A stretch of DNA of 30,860 nt from Reticulitermes lucifugus (taxonomy: Eukaryota > Arthropoda > Insecta > Blattodea > Rhinotermitidae). The position numbers and the translations under genes are program-made. The stretch covers positions 1 to 30,860 of the forward strand of contig JAKCWW010006915.1 in the NCBI GenBank assembly GCA_026260175.1. Reading direction: 5' to 3'. Under the pieces are notes generated by a model, which did not search any database, was not told the origin of the DNA, and worked only from the letters and a program-made list of their open reading frames with translations. Below are positions 18,267 to 29,984 of this stretch, in pieces (position 1 is the first letter of the stretch; the number at the start of each line of letters is the position of its first letter).

Positions 18267-21200
18267 ATAAATATAAGTCATAATTCGTATTCTTTCTAAA
18301 TGTTATTGACGTAAACTTGTTTATAAAAGAACAACATGTTTCATATAAATATTACATTATACGTTAGAACCAAAAAAGTCACAAAATTCAACACAGGAAT
18401 AAACGATTTTACATACAGAAATGTAAGAATTCATATATCTCAGTCCTTCAGGCCTGCTGCACCGACACAACATAAAGGTTTTTTTGCTGCTCTTGGCTTG
18501 CAATGCGTTTAGTTTTCACGTGACAGTATCCCTCCCGGTGCATCAGATATGCTGTTGTGCCAAGCACATTTTGCCTGCTACTTTTGATAGATGTGACATA
18601 GTTTCCTCAAACCTGGTCTAGAATTACAAGCTTTGTTAATTTACGAGAGGAGGGGTGATATGAGTCTAAGACAACACAGTATGCAGTTATTGTTTGTAAG
18701 GTGCTTTAAGTACAGGCAGACACTACAGTGCACTCAAACCTCCATTACTATGTTAGGTTATAGTTGTAATCGTCCTAGCTCTAAGTCGTTCGCACAAGCT
18801 CTTATATAGGGAATATACGTGGTGCTTTGCTGTGAAGGTTGGGAAGGCCGATCACGTTTGCGGTTGTATGAGAATAATAAGTAACACTTCGTCCCGGAAT
18901 ATTTGTAGTTTAATGTATAAATCACCTTTTTATATTTATAGAAAGTTCACACAATAATGTAGGTTCATCAAAAACAAATCCTTTCTTGTTAATGTCTGCA
19001 GCCTATGAATATAAACGCTTCAGTTCTCTTACGCCTTTTGAACAGCCACCATTGTTCTGTTCCACTCTCCCACTTGCCTGCTTGAAATCCGAACTGACAC
19101 TGCCCCCACGCCGCAAACACAGCTATCCGCACCTGCAAGTTCTGCCTTGCGATCCTGCAACCCGTTACTCCCTTACCAGCTGCCTCTGCCAACTTATCGG
19201 CTACATAGTGTAATACTCATACGATAAACAGTTGCTTTCGGGTGATTCAGAAACGTCTGCGATTTATTAATTGATGACGTAGGCTGATAAGTTTGGTTAG
19301 CCTGTAAACGCGCCGCCTTTCCCTCTTATCACTCTTTAAGAGCCTTAGCAAATAAAGTAAAATTCTCAGGCCACATAAAGAAGTTCCATGGATCAACAAC
19401 TGCATCACCATAGACCTGTTATACTTCCAAATATAGCATATTTCCTACATTCCCCTCCACTCTAGCCATTTTGTTCACAAAAGTGTTGGTAGTTCTAAAA
19501 TTTGGACTGGTTGCTAAGAGCTTGAAACGGCTGGAGGGAATATAACAGTAAACATGATAGGAGTTCCTTTGTGCTCAGTCATCCACACCTTCCATTGCAT
19601 TTGTTTCCGTGGCGAAGTATAGTGACCTCAAGGAAAAGAGCAATCCCTGTGCACGTGCGATGCACAGAATGTCAGAGAAAGAGCTTCAGAGTTTTATAAT
19701 ATAACAGTGATTGAAACGAGACAGGATACATTGCAAGCAGGAAAGAAAATCTGACATGAAATCGTTAAAAACTTATGATTGAAAGCATGTTGTTTAAGAA
19801 CAGGCTCCTGAGGAGAATACTTGGGTTTAAGAGGACTTGTGCAGGGTTTAGAAATTGTATTTAACCTTTTAAAAAGAAAGTGCTACTGTACTGACCAACA
19901 GCTTTAGCATTAAAATCTTTACATTTGACCCACACAGCACATTATATATTCAATATTAATCTTAAAACAAAGTGCGATTTTTTTCCTGCACACCTTTAAG
20001 CTCTTTGTTTTTATAATGAAGACAACAGGCCTACTTGTTCTCTGTGAAGTAGGGACTGAAGTTATAAACAGTTATTTCATGCATAAAATTGTGAAGACAG
20101 TTTCTACAAGTTGTAGCGAATGTGAAGTGCTGTCAGCAGCATTTCACTTTCACCATCGTTCTGAGAGAAACTGGCATAAGGATCGGTAAATAAAAGAGGA
20201 AATTTTTCGGATTTCCTTTCAGTTCCTGAATGTATGAAAGCTGCCCTTATATATAGTGCTGGGATATAGACGTGCTAAGTGGCCGAACATGTTTCCCATC
20301 CTTGCAAGGCGGTGTCTGGGCGAATGGCGTCATATCACTTGATTCCTCTTTCAATTTTAAATCTTCTAACACTCCCCTCTCCAGAAAACTTTCAAGTTGA
20401 CTGAGACGTCTGATGAAGCCTGCCATTGAATTCATGTTCTATGGAAAGACCTGGCAGATCAGCTCTGCCCAGTGAAATTACTATTGGAGGGTGTTGCCGT
20501 GATGCAGGGGCTGAGGGAGGGTGGCTTTGTTACAGCAGCGCCTTGCTTCTTTGGGCAGGAGAGGTGCAGAGACCGTGAGGGCACCGTGAACATTCCGACG
20601 GACAGTGGGTTCAGAATAAGAATGACTAAGTTGAAGTTTATGTGAATGTTTAATCACTGAAAGGCAAATATTAATTAAAATTAAATATAAAATACCCTTT
20701 CTACATCACAGAAAACTCCATAACAAATAATAATCTGTTAACTTAAAGCTCTTTAGGAAAAAAATGTATTGTTTCTGAGAATCATGCGAAACAGATAAAT
20801 ACAATATGCGAGCAAAATACTGTGTCTTATTTTAATTTTAAAGCAGGTGGTACATGTAGCAAACACTGAACTTTAAAGGGTTAAGAGATAAAGTGTATTT
20901 CAAGATTAACATTGCTCTTTTCTGGGTAGTGAGACCTTGTAACCTAGTAAGTACGTACCAACATATCGGAGCAAACCATATGCCGGGATACATGGCATTA
21001 CACCACGGAAATCCGTAAACTTAATATTCTTTTCCATGATCGTCTGAAGTCTCATATTTTTAAGATTTTCACCAAAGAAAATAAATTCTGGGCTACCACG
21101 ACAGAAAAGATTTCACGTGCTTCGATTTCTTAGGGAGAGTGTTTTTTGAAGCGGGACTGCGCAAACACAGCCGATGATACCATTGCTCCATAGCGACGGA

Positions 21201-21570
21201 TAACACCGCCCGCTCTGCAGTTCTCAGTTACGCCTTAAAAAGAGCACTCTGTACTTGTATTATTCATCTACGCCAGCATTTGAATACAGCCATCAGAGGG
21301 CAGATATCTACACAATATGAAAATTGTGACGAAGAATTATAGCAAAATTTTAATGTCAATGACATAAATGTCTGTATTTATTCTGTGTATCCCAGTTTGA
21401 GTGGCATGAGTTAAAAAAGTATTATACAGGATGGCATTTTTATCCATCCTTCTTTGCACAAAAATCTTCATGCTTTGGACGAAGGTCTGCTGGTTTTCTG
21501 GCAACGTGCAATATTGAAGATAATACGAACATTTCTGAGGAAACTGACGTCTTCAGTTTTACTCTCAAGT

Positions 21571-21662
21571 TGGAGGCTGCAGTTTCCTCCGTAACTTTGG
21601 TAACTATGCACCAGACTGCACGGCGTCACTCACACACCAGAAGGCCATAGTGTCAATATTCA
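21571..21662 (+). repeat. Longest copy of the CTCCGAAACGTTGGTAAC dispersed repeat
   Basis: GGAGGCTGCAGTTTCCTCCG, TAACTTTGGTAACTATGCAC and CAGACTGCACGGCGTCACTC are in order. The same order of blocks is seen, diverged, at 14870-14925 (TAACGTTTGGTCATTATGCA, then CCAAACCACACAGTGTCACA), 15230-15290, 1618-1700 and 8880-8930. The element class is unknown. Confidence 0.55.
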
Positions 21663-21731
21663 GCACTTTGAGGACCTCAGATTGGAACGTTTCGATATTT
21701 GGTATTAGTCTTAGTTGATTCATACCGTTAC

Positions 21732-21754
21732 GATAATAATAATAATAATAATAA
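21732..21754. repeat. (ATA)n microsatellite
   Basis: A trinucleotide run of ATA/AAT units within AT-rich DNA. Confidence 0.95.
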
Positions 21755-21968
21755 ATATTATATAAGACATAAATAGTATAATAATATACATGGCTCAGTG
21801 GAAAATTCCCTGAACTACTTTCTACCAAAGACTACAATATAACCGATGTCTATATACACCATAAATTACCGTTCAATAAAAATGGTTAATTGTAAAATGA
21901 AAGTTCATTAATTAAAAACAACTTATAGTGCAGTAATTCTTCTTAGTATATTTGAGTGTTATGTATGA

Positions 21969-22005
21969 CTTGACGATGACCCATTTCGGCCGAAACATGT
22001 TGTAA
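21969..22005 (+). ncRNA. Hammerhead-like motif, degenerate core
   Basis: CTTGACGA, then TGACC...GGCC, then GAAAC, ATGTTGTA. It has the same architecture as 14709-14751, but the core C3 is T and stem II is interrupted. It is probably an inactive relic. Confidence 0.4.
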
Positions 22006-25000
22006 GCAAACGTTTCCCATATATATTATATACACGTTCTTAGTTGTGATCGACGGGGTTTTCTCTATATTATTATTTGCTGTTAGGTTGTTTATACTTT
22101 TCACCAACACGAAGAATGAGGAATTAGAGTGCATTTTATAAATAAGCTTACTTCATGTAACTCCACTAATAATACTCATACGACGAGAAGGTAAATTCTA
22201 AGCGTCTATTCAACTGTTTTCTCCATGTGAAATGATTCAATGTCCCTTCTTTAGTAACGACAAATAGAAGGGTTGCTGGATATCTTAAAGCAAGGCGATC
22301 TTTTCCGCAAACATGCCACAGAGTTCTGTTTCCACTTCCTCCCTCCCACCCTAACTTGTATGCAGAGCAGCGCTTACACCTTACATTTCGTCTCTTAAGT
22401 TTGTGGAATATGTCTTTCCCTAGTCAGTTCAATAGAAGGAAACATATCACTGAAGGTCTGAATGGAGTCATTGGCATCCCTGCTTTACATTCGAGAGGTT
22501 CCGGAGATCGGCAATCCTGAGTTTCAATTTGTTTTTTTTTTCAGTCCTTCGTGCGAATGGCTGGATAGCGCAACCTAATATTCTGCCATGATCGCTTCCT
22601 TAAAAAACCTTTCCAGTTTATTGCTTACTCATCACCACATAATTGAACGGAAAGTCTCTATAATATGAGCACTCGAAAACTTCGTTAAAGATAAAGAACG
22701 AAATAACTAAACCACACTCTGTGTGCTTTAAGATATTTTAGATAGGTAGAAAGAAAACAATGCATGACATTACGTAGAAAGTCAACAGATTGAAAATGTG
22801 GGCTTTATTCTTTTGTAAAGCTCAAGAATGTTTTCAGGGTGATAGTGTTGTCCGTTTTCTTATTTAAGCATCTCATCTTTAAGAGATACATATGACTGGA
22901 TGCACAGCTCCATAGATTCTTAATATCTGCACTGAATACAAATCTATTCGCCGACCGCTATACCCCCAAGGAATGTCCGTGGTACCAACTGGATAAGAGG
23001 CTGCGTGAGGCCTGAGCCAGTGTGGACACTATCTGGAACAGAAATAACTGACCCTGTTGTTAATATATTCCCAGTCGTCCAGCTAATATCCTGGTCACTA
23101 CACTGACTTGATTATATCCAAGGAGTTTTAATAGTTTTCTTTGTAATTTCGCCTCCGTTACATTTCTATATAATTCATTTCTTTCACCTGATCAACTTTC
23201 TGCTTAATTTAGTCCTTCAGTTTTCGTTCTTTAATCTCATCACATGCTAGAAGACAAGTGAAACGCCTTTCATGTAAGTCTGTAGAACTGGAAAATTACA
23301 AGAAATTCTAGAGTGCCAGTTAACAAGCAGGATAACTATATGATTCCTGGCTCTTTGAATTCAATTTAAGTATCCCAATTTCAGCAGATAACCTTCTTAT
23401 ATAAATGTACTTTTAAATTTCTTACTAAAACTAATTGCTTTTCCGTAACTTAAATATAAATAAAATCGTGCAAAAATATAGGTTCATGTTAGAAATTCAA
23501 CTAGAAGTTGTAAATTCCGGAACAGAAACCATTTAATATTCTTCGCTGTATTTAAACCATGGCGGTTGTTTTAAGCCAAAGTGTCACGCGCATTAACATA
23601 GAGAAATTCTGCATTTCTTTCCGCAGTGTATTTATATGTTCTTCTGATTCTCACAATCAACATCGAATTCTTTCCTGGACAGCATTAAGAGTTTGGTATT
23701 TTAATAGAAATGCAAAGTATTTTCTGTAAGATAAAGAAGTTTGTTTTTAAATATTATAATGCCAATGTGTAATATTTAAAAAGTTATTTAAATGAACTTC
23801 AGGCTCTATGCCTGAACAGACTTTAATTTATTGATGTCTCCAGATTAAATATTACTGCTACATCTGCATCAGTTTCAGTCTTCATTTCCCTAATATCATT
23901 CATTTACCCTTTTTTCAGTCTGGCCGTTAATTAACTTCGTAATTTCAAGTTCGTCCAACAAATGACGGCTTCTCTTTCTATCAAGCAAGAAAGTTTTGAA
24001 ACTTAATTACATTATTATTAGGCCTGTTAATATACAATATCCAAGAAAGGAAATGAATTAAATTTACATCTCGATAGCTGCCAGCCTCCTTCTGGATGTG
24101 ACAGTGTAGATAAGAACGCTATTTCTATATAAACGTACAGGAAATTAGAGAAATAAGAGACGTAGGTGTTCTTTAATTAGCACGCTTATTTCAGGCTCAT
24201 GCAGAGGTACAAATGCGTAATGAACGCCCTGTCTCTTTTACACAATTATTGCTGTCCGTGCTCCCTGGTTTATCATTTAAAGACTTCGCTTTTTGCCCAA
24301 TCAGTTTATTTGCAGGTTCCGTATGAATCTCAGAATAAATACCTATTTTATCCCTATACACCGTTATCCGGTAGGTCTTTGTAATGGAGAAGTAATGCGG
24401 AGGTGGAAACTTCATCTTTTATCATTTATATGCATTTCACGCTTCATATGGGCTAAAACTCAGGCGTACGTCTGTTATATAGGCTAAATTTGCGTCTACA
24501 CTGGAACTTGATCAATGCCAGTGGCAAAGGAATTTTGGAGCATTCAGACTTATTCCTCCTCTCTTAAAAATCTCCGAACCTAGAAGGAAACTTATTTTGA
24601 CGATGTTGAATATTGCCAATGGACGTGCTCTGCAACGTCCGCCAATCATCTGGTGAGGTGGAAAATTCGAAAACATTTTTCAAGACGGAACGTGACTAAG
24701 ACTCTTTCAGTCATATGTTTGCTTATTTTATAGCTTAGGTTTGCTTTAAAGGCATTTGCTTCAGAAACTATGTCGCGGAGTAGTTCACCTTTTTCTAGAA
24801 TTTCGTGCTGATTTTATTAATATAAGTTGTTTTGTCCACAATAAATTCAAGAGTCATACCCCAATTATTTTCAGAAAAGTACGATACAGTTTTGCCTTTT
24901 CCATCGTAAAGGGGTCTATATCATTTGGCGGATGAAAGACCTACTTCAAATGGCAGCGCTACTCTGCCGTCACACCGCCGTGTAGTAGACAGAGTCGTCA

Positions 25001-26861
25001 TAATCTCGTCAGACGTCTGCCGGAAAGTGTTGCAACTGACGGAGGTTCTAACCGTTTCGTCAAGTATAGCCCTATGTTAACAATCACGGTTTTCACAACT
25101 TTTCACTTCCACTGAAAAATTATGTAGCATATTGTCTCTTCTTATAAATAATGTAGGGCATAATTCCCTTCCAGATTCATTCTACTAACCCAGTCTTAAT
25201 GCCATACATATTTCTGCTACAATCCTATCTTTCTCAGCCCAATTCGAAAGAAGATTTTTCTTTACTTTCAGGGAAAATTCTTGTTGGACGTAACGTCTTT
25301 CAAACTGCGCCAAATAGAAAGTTGCTCATTAAGTAACATAAAAGCCACTATTACTAATGCGAACTTTTATCATCAACTACGCAGTGTCTGTCTTGTTAGA
25401 ACTTTCATAAATTTCGAGTTCATAGCGATAGATAAATTTGCCTGCAATATAAGTATCCCGTATAAACGTGTTTCCACTTCCTGTGTAGGCTACGTCTTTC
25501 ACAAGTTCGGACAGACAGGAACCCCATTTTCTTACCTAAACTCACCTGTTCATCTACAGTTAAAGAAACAACAATTCACAAATTTACAGTCTGTCAAGCA
25601 CCTTACGTTTGAAGCTATTTCCGTCACTACATAACTAAGGCAAACAATAGATTAATTTTTAATACTTAAATCTCAAAGGCATGTCGTTGATATACCAAGA
25701 TGTTTTGAACTAAAAGATTTTATTTTTCCTGAGTTCACTAGAAAAATCCTTGTACCTTTCTTTAATATACTTTTGTAGTGGTGCCTGATATTATGATCTT
25801 TCATTACAAACATTCTTCTCTGATAACACAAACCGCTCCACCTCCACTTTCAGTAAATAAGTGTTTGTTGCTCCAACTATCACCAAAAATTCTTACTTTG
25901 TCACCAACTTCCGGTTACTTCTATGCCGTGTTTCACTTTTTGTTACAACAGTAATATAATGAAATAACTCGTCCTGTTTAGGTTTATACAAAAATTTCCA
26001 CAGTAGGACGCTGTATTTATTGTATAGTTCACTGAAAGTTCTTGACTTAGAAAAACGTGGTATTTTAATTTTTTTTAAAACTGACATCCAGAGAGTGACA
26101 TTGCAATGATTGAGACCACAATGACACGGTTGTTTCTGTATTTTTAATTTTTTATTTTTTTATTTTCCACTTCACGAATCATCATTTCTTAACTAAAGGA
26201 ATTTGGTTCATGGTTTACCCAGCTCTGGACTATGTCGTGGTAATACCGCTCTAGGCCCTTGCTCTGTTGGCTTAACAGACTGAATATCTCCACGCAGGTG
26301 AGCCCTTCTTGCTAACTGTCCATCAGTCGGTCAAGCAATGCTCCAGCCGCTCAACTGAAACTTACATTTAATATAAAATTCTACGAACTACCCACACCAG
26401 TTTTCCGCGAACCAGAAGTTGTAAATCGATGCTGTATGACGTGTGATGAATCAGAGAAAAGATGAAGTGCTAGAATGTGTTAAATACAGTAAAGGTAAAG
26501 GAGATATGAAACCGCCATCGGGAAAGTCATTTGTCTTGTGGCAGCATTTCAACCATAGACATTAATTCTTTTCACTTTGCTCATTAATTCGCTCGGATGT
26601 TGAATAGCAGACTGTATTCTGCTTCTACGAGAAGGCATCTGCAGGAAACTGCTTAAAGCAACGCCTTTAGGACGAAACATTTTTCTCATTTTTTTACCTG
26701 ATATCAGCTTTTCGAGTTTCTTTATAAAAAAGTTTCTTAAAATTGTATGTTAAGCAGTTAACCTAAATTCATAAGCTGACAAACGATTAAATTAAAAAGT
26801 AAATTTAAATGTGTTCTAATATCCTCTGTAAACGCAATTCAATGAGCTTAATTAATTCAGA

Positions 26862-26990
26862 TGCTTGTAATTACTAGGCTACAGATTGAGCAATCGGAGA
26901 ATTGTGACTTTGATTCCGGGTTGGGGCTGAGACTTTTCTTCACAGGGTCCAGTCCGGCTGTGTGTTTATAAATGCTCTTCCCGGATAAAA
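26862..26990 (+). repeat. Possible tRNA-derived SINE
   Basis: TTACTAGGCTACAGATTGAG could be an A-box region, and TTTGATTCCGGG (26909-26920) resembles a B-box. The body reads GGTTGGGGCTGAGACTTTTC and CCAGTCCGGCTGTGTG. Boundaries are uncertain. Confidence 0.4.
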
Positions 26991-27189
26991 CTGCTCTATT
27001 CAAACTTGACTTTCATTTTTGGGCAAATGTTTAGAGGTAAAGACATTGCAAAGTATTCACTGAAAATTTGACTCATTTGTGTTTGGTTTATTGCGTACGT
27101 TCTTATTGGTTTAAACTATAGCCTTACATCGTAAAATAGTAGCATGAATAGTGAATAACGAATTGGAAAATGCCTCGAAAGAAGAGGTT

Positions 27190-27345
27190 GTAGTCAAACT
27201 GTAAGCACCACTCCGGGATTTTTTCTGGAGGGACTGAGGACAACCCCAAAAGACAAGCTACTCGACTCTAGGACGAGATTTAACTTAGGACTTCCCGATT
27301 ACAAAGTATTGCTAGGCTTTCCCACTTGACGCCGCTATTCGTTCC
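27190..27345 (-). repeat. Possible tRNA-derived SINE (minus strand)
   Basis: On the minus strand GGCGTCAAGTGGGAAAGCC is followed by GTAATCGGGAAGTCCTAAG and a B-box-like AGTTAAATCTCG (27274-27286). The body then reads AGAGTCGAGTAGCTTGTCTT. The layout is tRNA-like but both boxes are weak. Confidence 0.45.
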
Positions 27346-27599
27346 TGGCATAAGCAGAGGAAGATACTGAAATTAATCTTAGACAGAGGCTGAGGTCATC
27401 TGGACTGGCTCACCATAAAGCCCAAGTGAACATATTGGCCTACCGCGTGTTTATTTTCATAAGCAAGACTGGTCTTTGGCCTTCTCAATGAAAGCACTTT
27501 GCACGAGGTTGTGTGGTCCTTCGGACCCCTCTGCGAACGTTTCTGTGTTAATCCTTGTGACTCTTCAGACCAGAAGTTCTGAGAATAAGCAGTGATTTA

Positions 27600-27745
27600 C
27601 GGGGCGTCATAGTCAAGTGTTCAGCATTTCTCTTCCTTATTGGTGAAGTTAAGTTTCAAATCCCGGCCTGTAGTTCAGTTATCCTGATTGGTTACTCGTA
27701 GATTCCTTAGCCGTCCAGGCAAGTGCAGGCATCCTACCGCGTCCG
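27600..27745 (+). repeat. tRNA-derived SINE (plus strand)
   Basis: GCGTCATAGTCAAGTGTTCA (A-box-like) and AAGTTTCAAATCCCGG (B-box-like, 27651-27666) are at tRNA spacing. The body ends CCGTCCAGGCAAGTGC and GGCATCCTACCGCG, which resembles a SINE body I recall from cockroach repeats. Confidence 0.55.
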
Positions 27746-27999
27746 CTTCCTTCCACAACCTTTCAAATTAATCCTACAAATCGATGCTATATAATCATAT
27801 ATAATGACGTAGATGTTGGACAAATTATAGACATAAATAAACAAACATGTTTTTCGAGGCTTTCACGGCGACTAAACGCAATAAAACTCTTTCTGACAGC
27901 ACGTAAGGATCTGGTAATTAAGTAAGTAATTTCAGATGCCTTTAATATTTACCTGAGGTTGCGTGAGATTTACATCTGTGTAAAGGCTCCGATAACGCT

Positions 28000-28594
28000 A
28001 CACTATACAGAGTGTATCTAAAATATTTTGACAGACTTCAAGAATGAGATCTTCACACCAAACTAAGAAAGAAGTTCAAATAAGGATATGTATGGAAATG
28101 AGTGTTTTTTGAGTTTAATTAAAAGATCACATTTAGGCCTAACAATAAATACTTTAACCATGTAATATTTTACTTTCAACTGACATAATACATTTACAGT
28201 ACACATTCCCAATTAATAACTGTTCAGTTCTTGTTGTATATCAGGTCACAATTCACAAAAAATGCTCAACATATCCTCCAGCAGAATCAACTCACGCAAG
28301 GACACGTCTGATCACGGACCGTCGGACCATTTTAAAGGTCCTGGGGCTGTTGCGAATGGTTTTAGCAGCATCAAATTCCGTTGGTGAAATGTATTTTCAT
28401 TTTCAATTGGAGCGGAATGCGCAAGTATCCCCACAGATAAAAGTCTGAAGGATTGAGGTCGGACAAACTTGGGGCTGTGCCTCGATAATTAAAAGTTCAC
28501 GGACATGTATAGATATGAAAATCTTTCCTTGTTTTGGCATGAAGGATTCGCTTCTGAATTTGTCAAGGCATTTTAGATACACTCTGTATAGTGT
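28000..28594 (-). mobile_element. Tc1/mariner-superfamily DNA transposon, internally deleted
   Basis: Perfect 25-base inverted repeats at 28000-28024 and 28570-28594 contain CAGAGTGTATCTAAAAT next to TA. On the minus strand between them is a broken transposase C-terminus. One frame gives SLSDLNPSDFYLWGYLR (28425-28475 region), the PDLxPxDFxLWG motif around the third catalytic acid of IS630/mariner transposases. Another frame gives EFDAAKTIRNSPRTFKMVRR and, after a TGA, VDSAGGYVEHFL before the stop, a C-terminal ending typical of this family. The N-terminal DNA-binding part and the first two catalytic residues are absent at this length (595 bases). Confidence 0.8.
28255..28480 (-). pseudogene. 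Transposase C-terminal remnant (mariner/IS630 type), frameshifted
   Basis: This is coding debris inside the element at 28000-28594. The catalytic-region peptide DLNPSDFYLWGYL and the C-terminal peptide are in different frames, with in-frame stops between them and a TGA just before VDSAGG. It cannot make active enzyme. On family knowledge the intact gene would be about 340 codons. Confidence 0.75.
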
Positions 28595-29119
28595 GAACCC
28601 GCTGTTAGTCTACTGCAGAAAACACAATCACATAATGGAGTAAAGCAATTGAATCTATATGGCCCTCCATTCCAGCAAAGTGCCTTGTCGTTTACAAGTT
28701 GCTCAAATGAAACCACTAAGAAGGGCGTCGAAAGTCATTGTTATCTGCGGCTTTCTTTATGGATATAAATGCAGGAATGGTGGTAAAGGCAAAGGTGAAT
28801 GTAAAGTTAAGCTTATGGTAATCTGTGGTAAGACAATGTGCAGTTTCGTAGGTGATTACAAGCGTCTCCTAGAAATATATGCCTCCTTCTACACGGTATA
28901 AGTTCTTTCTGCCCTGGTAGCAGAGGCAATAAATTTCTAAGAATTTTCTGGAACCACTTGGCTACTGGGTGTCATGACCCCCAAGACTCTAGTGCCACTC
29001 TTCACCTCTCTGAAAACCTGAACCTTCAGCAGGTATAGTTGTCCTTTTGGTTAATTAAGGACTGTGTTATGACGGCGGAAGTCGGAGTAGAACTATCGGT
29101 TTACGCATTCGTAACCTGG

Positions 29120-29330
29120 GTACTTCGCTTAGCTGAGTGGTCAGATTCAAGTTCCGGCGCTACACCTACGGGAAAAGATCTCCCGGTACAATTTGAATAG
29201 GAGGTTAGGGAGGATGGCAGATGCGGTTTGGTTTCGATGGCGAAGAAGTAAATATCCGCTCCTGCTGGAAACTGAGCCCCGTGTTTGAAACCGTAACGTA
29301 ATCACAGCACTAACTGAGCTATCCGGCCCT
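29120..29330 (-). repeat. tRNA-derived SINE (minus strand)
   Basis: The minus strand reads GGCCGGATAGCTCAGTTAGT (A-box, 29311-29330), then GTGATTACGTTACGGTTTCA and AACACGGGGCTC (B-box-like GGTTTCAAACAC, 29282-29294). The left boundary near 29120 is uncertain. A second A-box-like CTTAGCTGAGTGGTCAG lies there on the plus strand, so two insertions could abut. Confidence 0.6.
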
Positions 29331-29547
29331 CTTCGTATTAGAAAAGGCCTTGATTATGTAAAACTGATCACACATAGATGAACAATTTTATAGCTACTGA
29401 TCAAACCAAAAAGCATGCAAAACCTGCCGATCACAAATACATTTTCTGTAATTTTTCTACGTGGTTCTTCTTAACGCGGCCATCCTCAGGGAGACTAGCC
29501 CAGAATATTGAGGAGGTATTTATATTTTAAATGTGTATAAAGTGCGT

Positions 29548-29810
29548 ATGGAGCCGGAACAGCATAGTCGGTATAGTGATTAGGCTACGGGCTGGACCAG
29601 TTTGGTTTCGGATCCCTGCAGGGGCAAAATTTTTCTGTTCTCCAAACCGTCCAGACACGATCTGAGGCCCACACACCCATCTATTCAACGGGTACCGGGG
29701 GCTCTTTCTCCGGAGTAAGGTGTCCGGGCCATGGTGCTGGCCAGTCGTATCCGTCTAGTGCCAAACTTTATGACTGAAACTATACCTCCACTTCCCTTAT
29801 ACGCCTTCAT
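29548..29810 (+). repeat. tRNA-derived SINE, best copy of the most frequent family here
   Basis: The A-box region TAGTCGGTATAGTGATTAGG (29565-29584) and B-box GGTTTCGGATCCCTG (29604-29618) are at tRNA spacing. The tRNA-unrelated body holds CGTCCAGACACGATCTGAGG, GGAGTAAGGTGTCCGGGCC and ATACCTCCACTTCCCTTATA, then CGCCTTCATAGAG. Relatives are at 17545-17815 (near full), 4490-4590 and 8372-8430 (3' parts). Confidence 0.75.
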
Positions 29811-29984
29811 AGAGTGTGTAAGGAAAACTTTACATTATTTACCTTTTTAAAATAAATATAAAACATTATTTTGGAAATATATGTTAAGCACATTCTGCTT
29901 ATCTAAAACACTCTTTAGATTCTTGCGTAAAATATAGCTATAAAAATTATCGCTACATAAATTTCTCTGATAGCCTATATTGAT

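Noticed and set aside
20247..20435. Minus-strand 62-codon ORF (MNSMAGFIRRLSQLESFLER...) as a possible SerT 5' exon
   Set aside because: The strand is right and the composition is gene-like, but it lacks any SLC6 motif and I see no good donor site at its end. RNA evidence would be needed.
25281..25634. 117-codon plus-strand ORF, the longest without Ns
   Set aside because: No recognisable domain, signal peptide, splice context or repeat similarity. A frame of this length is expected by chance in 30 kb of AT-rich DNA on six frames.
29446..29490. Further hammerhead-like motif on the minus strand (CCTGAGGATGGCC...GAACCACGTAG)
   Set aside because: The GAAAC box is lost and stem II cannot form convincingly. 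Only the left half resembles the family.
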